Assembly (NCBI GenBank): GCA_023415595.1
Contig: JAEZJW010000043.1
Span: forward strand, 1-47,705
Source: Bacillota bacterium
GTDB taxonomy: Bacteria > Bacillota > Clostridia > Lachnospirales > Lachnospiraceae
Length of the DNA stretch: 47,705 nucleotides
Direction: 5' to 3'
Each line of letters starts with the position of its first letter. Position 1 is the first letter of the stretch. The notes under the pieces are model-generated. The model had not been told where the DNA came from. It did no database searches and saw only the letters and a program-made list of their open reading frames with translations. Made by a program: the position numbers and the translations under genes. This document shows positions 1 through 9,259 of this stretch, one piece after another.

Positions 1-2
1 CC

Positions 3-1571
3 TATATCTCCTCCATGCAGCAAGGCTTGGGAGCAAACTTTGCAACCGTGAAGCAGGTGCGGGATTCCTTCCTGGACCAAGCCTATCGCCAGGAATCTGG
101 CCGACAGGCTTTTTATGAATCTCAGACTCTGGCCGTACAGGAGGTAGAAAGCCTGTTTGGAGAGCTGGAGGGTGTGGCCTTTCAGGATTCGCTGGATGAG
201 TTCTGGGTATCCTTGCAGGAGCTTTGCAAGGAACCGGATAATATCGTAGCAAGGGCTTCCCTGATTGAGACGGCAGTCACCTTCGTTGAACGATCAGAGA
301 ATATCTCAAAGCAATTGAATAATTATCAGATCAATCTTAATACCCAGATTATCAACCAGGTGAAACGAATCAATGAGATTGGAAATGAAATAAAGAATCT
401 TAATATAAAAATCAGACAATATGAAAGTACTGGCGTAGAAAAAGCAAATGATTTAAGGGATCAGAGAAATCTGCTGTTGGATGAACTGGGTAAGACGGCA
501 GGGATTACATATAAGGAAAACACGGCCGGTATCGTGACGGTAAATCTGGAGGGAGTACCCTTTGTAACAGAGGATGCTGTGTTTCGGATGGATACGGCAA
601 GAATGAACGACAAGACCGAGATGCTAAAACCTGTCTGGGTTGCGCATGGTAATTCGGATGTGTTTAACCTCGATAAAGCACCCTCCTCCTTGAATGATAC
701 GGATATCGGATCATTGAAGGGACTGCTGATAGCAAGAGGCTATAAGCAGGCTAATTATACGGATATTCCGGTCAAGGATAGGTTTGAAACGGAAGAGTTG
801 TATCAGGATGCTGTCAGGGATTATAACAACAGGATTAATCCTTCCGTTATTATGGCGGTACAGGCACAGTTTGACCAGTTAATCCATGGGATTGTCACAA
901 CGGTGAATGATATCCTAAGTCCGAACAGGGAAGTGACCTTAGCCGATGGCACGAAAATAAAGATCCTGGATGAGGAGAAAGCTCCGATTGGCATGGATGC
1001 TGACAGGACGATGGGTGAAGGCTTATTCAGCCGAAAGTCCGTGGACCGTTACAGTGATTATACTGAAATAGAAATAGAAAACGGTCTGGGAGGCTATGAA
1101 TTTATCACAGCCCGGGTTTACCAGGCGGAGGAACCTTCCGACAACTATTCTCTATTCACCTTAGGGGAGATAGAAGTAAATCGCAAGATTCTGCAGAACT
1201 ACTCGATTATTCCGCTATCCTCCAATGCCGGGACCGGGGAATATGATATCGAGACGGCAAAGAGACTGCTGACCGCATGGCAGGAGCCCTTCAGTACGCT
1301 GTCACCGAATACGCTGACCAGAAATAACTTTAATGATTATTATACCTCCTTCATCTCAGAGGTAGCAAACCGGGGCGAGCGGCTCAATACAATTCGCGAT
1401 AATCAGGCTTCCATGGTGGAAAGCATTGATAACCAGAGACTTGAGGTGACCGGGGTTTCCTCCGATGAAGAACTTACGAATCTGATCAAATACCAGCATG
1501 CATATAATGCATCTGCAAGATATGTCAATGTCGTCAGCGAGATGCTGGAACATATCATCAACAATCTGTAA
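3..1571 (+). CDS. flgK: Flagellar hook-associated protein 1 (FlgK), 5' end cut by window
   Basis: The frame is open to the window edge, so the true start lies upstream. The visible 523 residues lack the FlgK N-terminal rod-like helix. What is visible is the helical D1 region (long coiled stretch at about residues 80-170 with the NDLRDQRNLLLDELG motif, typical of FlgK) and the C-terminal D0/D1 signature with NQRLEVTGVSSDEELTNLIKYQ and YNASARY. FlgK is the first hook-filament junction protein and is exported by the flagellar type III apparatus. It is followed 118 bp later by a second, complete flgK, so the cluster has tandem paralogues. Identity as FlgK rather than FlgL rests on the DLRDQR motif and the LIKYQ-type C terminus. 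Confidence 0.93.
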   Translation, partial: YISSMQQGLGANFATVKQVRDSFLDQAYRQESGRQAFYESQTLAVQEVESLFGELEGVAFQDSLDEFWVSLQELCKEPDNIVARASLIETAVTFVERSENISKQLNNYQINLNTQIINQVKRINEIGNEIKNLNIKIRQYESTGVEKANDLRDQRNLLLDELGKTAGITYKENTAGIVTVNLEGVPFVTEDAVFRMDTARMNDKTEMLKPVWVAHGNSDVFNLDKAPSSLNDTDIGSLKGLLIARGYKQANYTDIPVKDRFETEELYQDAVRDYNNRINPSVIMAVQAQFDQLIHGIVTTVNDILSPNREVTLADGTKIKILDEEKAPIGMDADRTMGEGLFSRKSVDRYSDYTEIEIENGLGGYEFITARVYQAEEPSDNYSLFTLGEIEVNRKILQNYSIIPLSSNAGTGEYDIETAKRLLTAWQEPFSTLSPNTLTRNNFNDYYTSFISEVANRGERLNTIRDNQASMVESIDNQRLEVTGVSSDEELTNLIKYQHAYNASARYVNVVSEMLEHIINNL

Positions 1572-1689
1572 GTGAAGATACATGTAGATAATTTCGAAAC
1601 TTCAGGCATGTATATATTGTGTATCTGCTGTATGCACAATTAAGAGAAAGAGACAGTTTCGCATTTTAGCAAAAGAGAGGTGATTGAAC

Positions 1690-3546
1690 ATGTCATCCAC
1701 ATTTTTCGGTTTAAATATCGGTCAAACAGGGTTATATGCTTATCAGGCAGCACTTGATACTACTGCACATAACATAACCAATACAGAGACGGAAGGCTAT
1801 ACCAGGCAGGTTATGGGACAGAAGGCCGGTAAAGCATTACAGCTGAACAGTACCTACGGCATGGCAGGGACAGGAGTAAGTGTAACCGGTGTAGAACAGC
1901 TCAGGGACGAGTATTACGATATTAAGTATTGGAAAAACAGTACAATATTCGGTGAATATTCGAGTAAATCCCATTATATGTCGGAGATAGAGAATTGCTT
2001 TAATGAGGTCAGTGTGGAGGGCTTCAACAAAACCTTCGATTCCATGTATAACAGTTTGCAGGAATTATCGAAGGACCCCTCAAGCCTCACGGTAAGGACT
2101 CAGGTAATCAATTATGCCAAGAGCCTGACGGAGTACTTCAATTCCATGTCAGAAAGCCTGAAAAGTATCCAGGAGGACTGTAATTTTGAAATCAGGAATA
2201 AAGTAGAGCAGGTAAATTCCACCGCACAACAGATTGCTGCTCTCACAAAACAGATCAATACTCTGGAGGTTAACGGAGGTACTGCCAATGATCTCCGCGA
2301 TCAGAGAGCTCTGTTGGTAGATGAGCTGTCAGAGATCGCTAATATCACTGTAACTGAAAAAACAGTGGGTGCAGGCATCGGTATTACCAGCTATGTGATA
2401 AAGATGAATGGTCAGACCCTGGTGGATGGAGGCAATTTCAACACTCTGCAGGTTGTTCCGAGAAAGGTTCAACAGAACCAGAATGATATCAGCGGACTAT
2501 ATGATATCGCCTGGCAGAACGGTCAAAGATTTGATACCGGAAGCTCCACCCTCGGAGGAACAATCCAGGCATTATTTGAAGTCAGGGACGGTAATAACCA
2601 GCTGAATTTAAGGGGCAGTATGAATGCATTGGCCGGGGACAGCTATGTAACGATGACCGGAACGAATATCAACGATGTAAATAAGCTGAATATACCTGAG
2701 AATGGCAAGCTGACCATCGGTAACCACGAATACTTCTACAGCGGCTTTGAAGTAAATATTGACCCTGTTACGGGGGCTTACAGCTATACCTTTGAGCTGG
2801 AGGAACCTATCGTGGTTGATGCTTTTGATGTCACAGCAGCGGTAGGGGACAGCATTGACTATAAAGGAATTCCTTATTATATGGATCAGATGAATGAGTT
2901 CATCCGAACCTTTGCCAGGACCTTCAATGAAGTACACAGAACCGGGAAAGATATTGCAGGGAAACAGGGAATAGATTTCTTTAATGCGACCAATAAAATC
3001 AATGGGCGCAATTATGTATACGGACCCTATGAAGGCTCGGATGAGGCTGAATACTATGATTATTACAACTTCAATTCCCAGACGGGAGGTTATTTTGAAA
3101 CTGTTCCCGAAGACCAGCCGTTTTTTGGTACCTACTATTTTATGACAGCGGAAAACTTCACCATCACTAAGGAGTTGTTAGGGGATCCCAAACTTCTGGC
3201 AGCTGCAACAGATGTAGTGAACGGTCAGGAAAATAATGATGTAATCGACAGGCTGATTGCTCTGAAGTCCGACAAGAGCATGTTCAAACAAGGAAGCCCC
3301 ACCGGTTATATGCAGATATTAGTAGCAGATATCGGTATCGATTCAAAGAAGGTATTGAATCTATATGAAAACCAGAAAGATATCCTCGGGACAATCACGA
3401 ACCAGCGTCTGTCGGTTTCGGGTGTAGATCTGGATGAAGAAACCATGAATCTGGTTAAGTTCCAGAATGCATATAATCTGTCTGCAAAGGTGATATCAGT
3501 TATGGATGAAATCTATGATAAACTGATCAACTATATGGGAGCTTAG
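1690..3546 (+). CDS. flgK: Flagellar hook-associated protein 1 (FlgK), second copy
   Basis: A 618-residue FlgK. The N terminus (MSSTFFGLNIGQTGLYAYQ) and the HNITNTETEGYTRQ motif are the rod/hook/HAP N-terminal signature. NDLRDQRALLVDELS lies near residue 200, and the C terminus has NQRLSVSGVDLDEETMNLVKFQ and YNLSAKVISVMDEIYDKL. The ATG at 1690 is preferred over an in-frame TTG at 1684 because GAGAGGTG lies 7-8 bases before it. It forms the hook-filament junction with FlgL. It shares the domain plan of the preceding FlgK but differs strongly in the central region, so this is an old duplication rather than a recent copy. It probably shares a transcript with flgL downstream. Confidence 0.95.
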   Translation: MSSTFFGLNIGQTGLYAYQAALDTTAHNITNTETEGYTRQVMGQKAGKALQLNSTYGMAGTGVSVTGVEQLRDEYYDIKYWKNSTIFGEYSSKSHYMSEIENCFNEVSVEGFNKTFDSMYNSLQELSKDPSSLTVRTQVINYAKSLTEYFNSMSESLKSIQEDCNFEIRNKVEQVNSTAQQIAALTKQINTLEVNGGTANDLRDQRALLVDELSEIANITVTEKTVGAGIGITSYVIKMNGQTLVDGGNFNTLQVVPRKVQQNQNDISGLYDIAWQNGQRFDTGSSTLGGTIQALFEVRDGNNQLNLRGSMNALAGDSYVTMTGTNINDVNKLNIPENGKLTIGNHEYFYSGFEVNIDPVTGAYSYTFELEEPIVVDAFDVTAAVGDSIDYKGIPYYMDQMNEFIRTFARTFNEVHRTGKDIAGKQGIDFFNATNKINGRNYVYGPYEGSDEAEYYDYYNFNSQTGGYFETVPEDQPFFGTYYFMTAENFTITKELLGDPKLLAAATDVVNGQENNDVIDRLIALKSDKSMFKQGSPTGYMQILVADIGIDSKKVLNLYENQKDILGTITNQRLSVSGVDLDEETMNLVKFQNAYNLSAKVISVMDEIYDKLINYMGA

Positions 3547-3629
3547 AGCACATAGAGGCTTTGGACTAAGATCTGAGCACTGGCCGGATCCTATTGGAGT
3601 ACACGGTTACGGACAAAGGAGGAATGGAT

Positions 3630-5132
3630 ATGAGAATTACAAATAAGATGATGACCAATAACATGATGACTAACATCAACAGAAATAAACTCAATATGAC
3701 AGATCTTGAGCAGCAATATTCCACCGGCAAGAAGATCCAGAAGCCCTCCGATGATCCGATTATTGCTGTAAGAGCTTTAAAGCTCCGCACGAATCTCTCT
3801 GAAATCAATCAATATTATGAGAAAAACATTCCCGATGCCATGTCCTGGATGGATGTGACTGAAAGCGCCCTCAAAACAGTAAATGATATCCTGAAACAGG
3901 TCAATACTTATTGTGTCCAGGGAAGCTCCGATACCCTGACCGCAAAGGACAGATCCTCCATCGTCCAGAACCTGAGTGAGATGAGAAATCAGATCTACCA
4001 GGAAGGAAATACAAATTATGCAGGAAGGTATGTCTTTACCGGTTATAAAACAGACAGCTCCCTGATCTTCACCGAGGATACGGAACAATTGAGTTATCGT
4101 ATCACGGAGAGCTTCTCGGGAAAGCAGATTCAGATCGGTTCCAAGGTTACGGGAAGCTATGATCTGAATGATTATGATTCGGGTGCAGATTTGGATGAAC
4201 CTCCTCAGTTGTTGAATACTTACAGAATACAGCTTGCCTATGATAAGCTGGATGGTGCCACTCCTCCCGGGGATATCCGATACAAGAAACTTGACGCGGA
4301 TGGTGAACTGGTGGAGATGACACCGCCTTTTGATCACACAAATATTGTGGTTAAGTCCTCGATGGATCCTGATGCATATGAACCAGCCGATGGCACGATG
4401 AATTTTATCAGCGAGACCGGTGAACTGATCCTGGCACCTGATGTCTATGAGGAATTCCGCACGGCGGAGGATATCAGAGTCGATTATTCAAAGTCTGGAT
4501 TCCAAAAGGGTGAGCTGAAGCCGGAACACTATTTTAATTGTGTGATGACGGATCACAGTAAGCCTGAGCAGGATCCGATTACTTATCGGAAAGAAAAACA
4601 GCAGATACAATATGAGATTAATTATAACCAGAAGCTGACCATCAACACTGAAGGTTCGGATGCCATGCGTCATTCGGTCGGAAGGGGTGTTGACGACATC
4701 CTAAACAGCGTAAATGAAGTTGTGCAGGTGGAAGGTATGATCGCAGAGGTTGAAAAAAGGCTAAAGGATGACTCTCTCTCTGAAGAGGACCGGCAAAGAT
4801 ACGAGAAGCTCAAGGAGCAGATGGATACGGATCTCGAATTGAAGAAGGAAATCATGCAGGATTATTTCCAAAAGGGAATCACGATGACGAATCAGGAGCA
4901 GGACAGAGTCAATGTAGCAGTCGCTGATCTCGGAAGCCGTTATGTACGTCTGGAGCTTACAGAGAACAGACTGTCCAGCCAACAGGTGGATTTTGAAGAT
5001 CTGCTATCTAAAAACGAGGATGCAGACCTGGTGGACACAGTCATAAGATATAATTCCGCGCAAACGATTTATAATGCATCACTGGCTGCTGCAGCGAAAG
5101 CGGTACAGAATTCCCTGTTGGATTTCTTATAA
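3630..5132 (+). CDS. flgL: Flagellar hook-associated protein 3 (FlgL)
   Basis: A 500-residue FlgL, the second hook-filament junction protein. The N terminus (MRITNKMMTNN, then LEQQYSTGKKIQKPSDDP) is the flagellin/FlgL-type D0-D1 helix. The C terminus (LGSRYVRLELTENRLSSQQ, then a helix ending in NSLLDFL) is the matching partner helix. The start at 3630 is chosen because AAAGGAGGA (3615-3623) lies 6 bases before it; the ATG at 3624 abuts the ribosome site. It is longer than many FlgL proteins (about 300 aa in enterics) owing to an acidic central insertion at about residues 190-330 and a charged coiled-coil near residues 370-410. It follows flgK directly. Confidence 0.93.
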   Translation: MRITNKMMTNNMMTNINRNKLNMTDLEQQYSTGKKIQKPSDDPIIAVRALKLRTNLSEINQYYEKNIPDAMSWMDVTESALKTVNDILKQVNTYCVQGSSDTLTAKDRSSIVQNLSEMRNQIYQEGNTNYAGRYVFTGYKTDSSLIFTEDTEQLSYRITESFSGKQIQIGSKVTGSYDLNDYDSGADLDEPPQLLNTYRIQLAYDKLDGATPPGDIRYKKLDADGELVEMTPPFDHTNIVVKSSMDPDAYEPADGTMNFISETGELILAPDVYEEFRTAEDIRVDYSKSGFQKGELKPEHYFNCVMTDHSKPEQDPITYRKEKQQIQYEINYNQKLTINTEGSDAMRHSVGRGVDDILNSVNEVVQVEGMIAEVEKRLKDDSLSEEDRQRYEKLKEQMDTDLELKKEIMQDYFQKGITMTNQEQDRVNVAVADLGSRYVRLELTENRLSSQQVDFEDLLSKNEDADLVDTVIRYNSAQTIYNASLAAAAKAVQNSLLDFL

Positions 5133-5136
5133 AATT

Positions 5137-5168
5137 TTGATGCGTTTCATTGTCGGATATTGTATAAT
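5137..5168 (+). promoter_or_regulatory. Possible sigma-A-like promoter before fliW
   Basis: A perfect -10 TATAAT sits at 5163-5168, 50 bases before fliW. The only -35-like hexamer, TTGATG at 5137-5142, is 20 bases away, which is longer than optimal. This may give fliW-csrA expression independent of the flgK-flgL transcript. Confidence 0.35.
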
Positions 5169-5217
5169 ATAGGGAAAGAAATCCCATGCTAACATGGGAG
5201 AAGGGAAGGCAAAACAG

Positions 5218-5685
5218 ATGTTGGTAAAGACAAAGCATTTTGGAGAAATTGATCTGGAAGAGAATAAAATTATTAATTTTACAGACGGTATATTAGGATT
5301 TTCGAATTATAAAAACTATACTCTGCTATATGATAATGAGGGTGAAGAAAGACCGGACATCTCCTGGCTGCAGAGTCTGGAGGAACCCGCACTTGCGATC
5401 CCGGTCATAAGCCCATTCGTTCTGAAGGAGGATTATAATCCGGAGGTTGAGGACGAATTACTAAAGCCCCTTGGAGATCTGAACAATGATAACATCGTGG
5501 TTCTGGTATCCATTACGGTACCGAGTGACATTACAAGGATGTCAGCAAATCTGAAAGCCCCCTTTATCATGAATGCGGATACAAGGAAGGCATGCCAGAT
5601 TATCGTGGAGAACTCGGATTATGAGATCCAGTATTACTTTTATGATAAGCTTCAAGCAAAAAAGGCAGCAAAGGGGGACTTATAA
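5218..5685 (+). CDS. fliW: Flagellar assembly factor FliW
   Basis: A 155-residue FliW of normal family length, with the family pattern FGEIDLEE, GILGF near residue 25, and ALAIPVISPF. In Bacillus subtilis FliW binds either flagellin or CsrA, so cytoplasmic flagellin frees CsrA to repress flagellin translation. The ATG at 5218 is preferred to the one at 5194 because AAGGGAAGG sits 8 bases upstream and the protein then begins MLVKTKHFG, as in relatives. Its stop codon overlaps the csrA start by one base (TAATG), indicating translational coupling. The likely target, flagellin, lies 3.7 kb downstream. Confidence 0.95.
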   Translation: MLVKTKHFGEIDLEENKIINFTDGILGFSNYKNYTLLYDNEGEERPDISWLQSLEEPALAIPVISPFVLKEDYNPEVEDELLKPLGDLNNDNIVVLVSITVPSDITRMSANLKAPFIMNADTRKACQIIVENSDYEIQYYFYDKLQAKKAAKGDL

Positions 5686-5906
5686 TGTTAGCCCTGTCAA
5701 GAAAAATCAACGAATCCATTATGATAGGAAATGATATTGAGATCACCATTCTGGAAGTAAAGGGTGATCAGATTAAGATTGGCATCAACGCACCAAAGTC
5801 CGTTCCGATCTATCGGAAAGAGATTTATCTGCAGATTCAGGAATCCAATAAGGAAGCAGCACAGTCCCAGGTGACGGATGAGGTACTAAAGAAGCTGTTC
5901 CAGTAG
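5685..5906 (+). CDS. csrA: Carbon storage regulator CsrA (translational repressor)
   Basis: A 73-residue CsrA. The N terminus MLALSRKINESIMIG and the following IEITILEVKGDQIKIGI, then APKSVPIYRKEIY, match the family across the RNA-binding beta strands. It binds GGA motifs in mRNA leaders as a dimer. In Firmicutes it is antagonised allosterically by FliW, encoded immediately upstream with a one-base overlap. The C terminus is extended by about 12 residues relative to the E. coli protein, as is usual in Firmicutes that have FliW. A candidate target hairpin with a GGA in its loop lies in the flagellin leader at 9330-9345. Confidence 0.97.
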   Translation: MLALSRKINESIMIGNDIEITILEVKGDQIKIGINAPKSVPIYRKEIYLQIQESNKEAAQSQVTDEVLKKLFQ

Positions 5907-6021
5907 CGGACGAGACTCCACTATACATTAGCATTTGAATTTTATAGTTGAAAGAAAACTGACGTTAAAAGGATGGTATAGATTGTTGCAGCAGGGTCTG
6001 CACATTTTATACAGAACAGGT

Positions 6022-6039
6022 GAGCCGGTTTGCCGGTTC
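6022..6039 (+). other. Short hairpin after csrA
   Basis: GAGCCGG and CCGGTTC form a 7-bp stem (one G-U pair) with a TTTG loop. A T-run follows only about 11 bases later, so it is at best a weak terminator. It lies in the 309-bp gap between csrA and flaG. Otherwise that gap holds only T-rich sequence and the sigma-28 promoter listed next. Confidence 0.35.
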
Positions 6040-6087
6040 ATCTTGTTGATCTTTTTTACGTTTTTTCTTTTTCGTCGATAACGGGTA

Positions 6088-6114
6088 TAAATTATTTACG
6101 AAGTTTACCGATAT
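6088..6114 (+). promoter_or_regulatory. Sigma-28 (SigD/FliA) promoter of flaG-fliD-fliS
   Basis: TAAA (6088-6091), a 16-base spacer and CCGATAT (6108-6114) match the Firmicute sigma-D consensus. The same elements and spacing recur before flagellin at 9212-9238. It stands about 100 bases upstream of flaG and would drive flaG, fliD, fliS and the chaperone gene as a late flagellar unit. Confidence 0.75.
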
Positions 6115-6215
6115 ATAGAATAGAAGTATCTGTCGGAATAGATTGCAGTCATGGAGGACAGGACCGGCAGGATATAGGTCGAAGTTAATTATCAGCACAC
6201 GGAGGTGTATGAATC

Positions 6216-6635
6216 ATGGCATTGGATGTTTTAAGCGGATCTTCATATCGTAATACGGCAGGAAGTATGGTAAAGCCGGATTATAAAACGAATGAAGTAG
6301 CAATTCAAGACACAGGAACTGCTAATATAAATGTTGGTGATGTTCCGGCAGTTTTTAAGGCTAACGGAGGCAATCAGAACGAAGAGAAGGGCCAGAAGGA
6401 ACAGAGCGCATCAGAGAAACAGATCAAAGACGCTATTTCCAGAGCAAACAATAAGATGAAAAACCATAGGACCAGGTGCGAGTTTTCTTATCATGAGGAG
6501 ACCAAAAGGGTTTCTATTAAAATTATGGATGAGGATACGATGGAAGTCATTAAGGAGATACCGCCGGAAGAAACACTGGAGATGCTCGAGAAGATGTGGG
6601 AGCTGGCAGGTATCATGATTGATGAGAGAAGATAG
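6216..6635 (+). CDS. flaG: FlaG family flagellar protein
   Basis: A 139-residue FlaG family protein. The N-terminal 70 residues are polar and probably disordered. The C-terminal 60 residues carry the conserved FlaG fold: CEFSYHEETKRVSIKIMDEDTMEVIKEIPPEE as several short stretches, then LEMLEKMWELAGIMIDERR. FlaG influences filament length in some bacteria; its exact role is not settled. The ATG at 6216 has GGAGGTG 7-10 bases upstream. It lies directly before fliD, as usual, and under the sigma-28 promoter at 6088-6114. Confidence 0.9.
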   Translation: MALDVLSGSSYRNTAGSMVKPDYKTNEVAIQDTGTANINVGDVPAVFKANGGNQNEEKGQKEQSASEKQIKDAISRANNKMKNHRTRCEFSYHEETKRVSIKIMDEDTMEVIKEIPPEETLEMLEKMWELAGIMIDERR

Positions 6636-6689
6636 CCTGCAGCGGCAGCTAGGAAGTAGTGTGAAGTAAAAGCATTTTCACATGGCAAA

Positions 6690-6719
6690 TTTGTGCTGAC
6701 GCCCAAATTCGCGGGTATC
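6690..6719 (+). promoter_or_regulatory. Leader motif shared with hprK (fliD copy)
   Basis: The segment begins TTTGTGCTGACGCC and ends CGGGTATC. A near copy of the whole 30-base stretch is found at 41179-41209. Both copies end exactly 22 bases before the start codon of their gene (fliD and hprK). GACGCCC and GGGTATC could pair with one mismatch around an 8-base loop. Function is unknown; it may be an RNA leader element. Confidence 0.4.
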
Positions 6720-6741
6720 GACGACAGTTAGGAGGTTTTAA

Positions 6742-8292
6742 ATGCCAGTACGTTTAAGCGGATTAATATCAGGTATGGATACGGAGACATTAGTCAAGGA
6801 ATTGGTTGATGCTCAAAAACTGAAGAATAAGAGAGTGGAAGATAAGCAGACCTTACTTACCTGGAAACAGGAGAAATGGAAGGATCTGAATACCAAACTA
6901 TACAAATTATATACGGATGATCTGAACAAGATGAAGCTTCAGGGAAGCTACAATACGAAGAAGATCACAACCTCTAATGATAGTCTTGTCAGTGTCGTTG
7001 CTGATAATACGGCTCCAGAGGGTGCTCATTCCCTGGTGATCAAGAGTCTGGCTAAATCTCAATTTTTAACCGGAGGAAGTATCACTGTAGATGAGAATGA
7101 CCAACCTATTCAACCCACTGCTTCTACGAAGCTGTCTACCCTCGGTGTCACCGAAGGAACTGTAATCAGTATGGGTACGGCTGGCAAGGTGAAGACACTG
7201 ACTGTTACAGCAGATACTACGATACAGAGCTTTATTGATACAGCAAAGAAGGCAGGAATGAATGCCAGCTTTGATGCGTCCAAACGCCGGCTTTTCCTCA
7301 GCTCGGCTCAGAGCGGTACTGCGAGCAGCTTCCGGCTCTCCGCAACTGATGGAGGCGGTGCAAATGCGGACGCATTGCTTAGCAAGCTGGGTCTCGATGC
7401 TTTGAATCCGGATGGTACCAAGGTTAATCCTGACTCGACCGTTTCTACCTTATCAGCAGCAACAGATAGCGAAGTAATCTACAATGGTGCCAGTATCAAG
7501 GGATCTACGAATACAATTTCCGTTAATGGGCTGAAACTGACCCTGAAGGGTGCGGATGAAAACCAGACCATCAGCCTTAATGTAACGAAGGATACCCAGG
7601 CAGTTTATGATATGGTAAAGGGCTTTATTAAAAATTATAATACCCTCCTGAAGGAGATGAATACTCTATACAATGCAGAGTCCTCAAGAGGCTATGATCC
7701 GTTAAGCGATGACGAGAAGGAAGCCATGACGGATGAACAGGTTACGAAATGGGAGACAAAGATTAAAGATTCCATTCTTCGAAGGGATTCTACCATTGGA
7801 TCACTGACCGATGTTATGAGATCGACCATGATGTCCAGTGTAGAGGTGAATGATAAGAAATATGCACTTTCGAGCTTTGGAATCCAAACCTCAACGGATT
7901 ATCTGGAGCGAGGGTTATTACATATCTATGGGGATAAGGATGATCCGGTCTATTCAGCTGAAGATGATAAATTAAGAAAAGCAATCGACGAAGAACCGGA
8001 TAAGGTAATCGCTGTTCTGTCCGGGATTTCAAAGAAACTTTACGATGAAATGTACGACAAGATGAAATCCATCCCGAACGTAAGAAGTGCACTGACCTTC
8101 TATAACGACAAGCTGATGGTAGAAGAACAGAGAAGATACACGAAGCAGATCGATCTGCAGGAGAAGAAGCTGACGGAACTGGAGAATAAGTATTATAAAC
8201 AATTTTCCGAAATGGAATCAGCTATGTCTAAGATGCAATCCCAGGGTAATCAGCTGGCAGCTATGATGGGTGGTCTGGGCGGCGGGCAATAA
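6742..8292 (+). CDS. fliD: Flagellar filament cap protein FliD (HAP2)
   Basis: A 516-residue FliD. The N terminus (LSGLISGMDTETLVKELVDAQ) is the FliD_N signature. The middle holds the beta-rich cap domains, and the C-terminal helix (residues about 440-505) is coiled-coil with QIDLQEKKLTELENKYYKQF. It ends in a flexible glycine/methionine tail. FliD caps the growing filament and folds exported flagellin. GGAGG at 6731-6735 fixes the ATG at 6742. It is followed by fliS after 26 bases, the normal late-flagellar order. Confidence 0.95.
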   Translation: MPVRLSGLISGMDTETLVKELVDAQKLKNKRVEDKQTLLTWKQEKWKDLNTKLYKLYTDDLNKMKLQGSYNTKKITTSNDSLVSVVADNTAPEGAHSLVIKSLAKSQFLTGGSITVDENDQPIQPTASTKLSTLGVTEGTVISMGTAGKVKTLTVTADTTIQSFIDTAKKAGMNASFDASKRRLFLSSAQSGTASSFRLSATDGGGANADALLSKLGLDALNPDGTKVNPDSTVSTLSAATDSEVIYNGASIKGSTNTISVNGLKLTLKGADENQTISLNVTKDTQAVYDMVKGFIKNYNTLLKEMNTLYNAESSRGYDPLSDDEKEAMTDEQVTKWETKIKDSILRRDSTIGSLTDVMRSTMMSSVEVNDKKYALSSFGIQTSTDYLERGLLHIYGDKDDPVYSAEDDKLRKAIDEEPDKVIAVLSGISKKLYDEMYDKMKSIPNVRSALTFYNDKLMVEEQRRYTKQIDLQEKKLTELENKYYKQFSEMESAMSKMQSQGNQLAAMMGGLGGGQ

Positions 8293-8318
8293 AACAGTTA
8301 AGTAATGGAGGAATAGAC

Positions 8319-8687
8319 ATGCAGATGAATGCAGCACTTACATACCAAAGTAATAAAGTCAACACAGCAACACCGGCAGAATTAACATTGATGTTGTATG
8401 AAGGTATGATTAAATTCTGTAATATTGCCATTCTTGGTATCGAGGATAGGGATATGAATAAGGCAAATATTAATATAATTAAGGTTGAGAAAATCATTAC
8501 ACATCTGAGAGCAACCCTGGATTTTAAATATCCTGTTGCGAAAGACTTTGACAACGTGTATGATTATCTGTACAGTCGGCTGATAACAGCAAACATCCGG
8601 AAGGATTCCGGCATCCTGGAGGAAGTCCTGGAACATATCAGGGGAATGCGGGATACCTGGAAGGAAGTAATGAAATTAGCAAGATAA
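8319..8687 (+). CDS. fliS: Flagellin export chaperone FliS
   Basis: A 122-residue FliS of typical length. It has the family features ALTYQSNKVNTATPAELTLMLYEGMIKFC at the N terminus (Y-N-x-V then the first helix) and a four-helix bundle. FliS binds the flagellin C-terminal D0 helix, prevents premature polymerisation and delivers flagellin to FlhA. An AATGGAGGA site precedes the ATG. It lies between fliD and a second small chaperone gene. Confidence 0.95.
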   Translation: MQMNAALTYQSNKVNTATPAELTLMLYEGMIKFCNIAILGIEDRDMNKANINIIKVEKIITHLRATLDFKYPVAKDFDNVYDYLYSRLITANIRKDSGILEEVLEHIRGMRDTWKEVMKLAR

Positions 8688-8712
8688 TAGAAATAAAAGG
8701 TGAGGTCAATCC

Positions 8713-9192
8713 ATGGAAGACAGAACATATATTAATATATTAACGGATACGTTACGGAGAAAGGTTGAACTTCTGGAACGCTTGATCCGATTGACCGGGG
8801 AGCAGGAGGAAATTCTATCCTCTGAAGCCCCCGATATGGAAAGTCTTGAAACCACCTTTTCTGAGAAGGAAGCCGGCATTATACAGCTGAACCAGTTGGA
8901 TGAAGGCTTTGAAAAGGTCTATCACCATGTGAAAGAAGCATTTGAAGTAAATAAAGAGCAATACAAGGATCAGATCATAGGGCTTCAGGAGCTGATCCGG
9001 TCGGTTACAGAGAAGAGTGCAAGGCTTCAGGCTATGGAGCTCAGGAACACGAGCAGATTCCAGAAGTTCTTTCAAGGCAAGAAGAAAGAGATCAAGAATT
9101 TTAAAGTCAGCAGTAAGATGGCAAACAGTTATTATAAAAGTGCGATGAACCAGCAACCCGGTGAATCCTATTTTCTCGACAAAAAAAATTAA
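8713..9192 (+). CDS. FlgN/FliT-like flagellar chaperone, putative
   Basis: A 159-residue all-helical, highly charged protein with predicted coiled-coil over about residues 1-115. Position directly after fliS and the general pattern (N-terminal long helix with LLERLIRLTGEQEEIL, then LRNTSRFQKFFQGKKKEIK) fit the FlgN/FliT class of hook-associated protein chaperones found here in Firmicutes. FlgN would serve FlgK/FlgL and FliT would serve FliD; the sequence does not let me choose. AAAGGTGAGG lies upstream of the ATG. It ends 20 bases before the flagellin promoter. Confidence 0.65.
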   Translation: MEDRTYINILTDTLRRKVELLERLIRLTGEQEEILSSEAPDMESLETTFSEKEAGIIQLNQLDEGFEKVYHHVKEAFEVNKEQYKDQIIGLQELIRSVTEKSARLQAMELRNTSRFQKFFQGKKKEIKNFKVSSKMANSYYKSAMNQQPGESYFLDKKN

Positions 9193-9211
9193 AAATCTAA
9201 TCAAAATAGTA

Positions 9212-9238
9212 TAAAGTTTTTCCTAAAGAAACCGATAT
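9212..9238 (+). promoter_or_regulatory. Sigma-28 promoter of flagellin
   Basis: TAAAGTTT (9212-9219) and CCGATAT (9232-9238), with 16 bases between TAAA and CCGATAT, are a full match to the sigma-D/FliA consensus. Transcription should start near 9245, giving a leader of about 125 bases before flagellin. Confidence 0.88.
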
Positions 9239-9259
9239 ATATTACAAGTAAAATAATAT

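Noticed and set aside
3777..4337. 186-residue open frame on the minus strand inside flgL
   Set aside because: Shadow of the flgL reading frame, with no ribosome site or family similarity.
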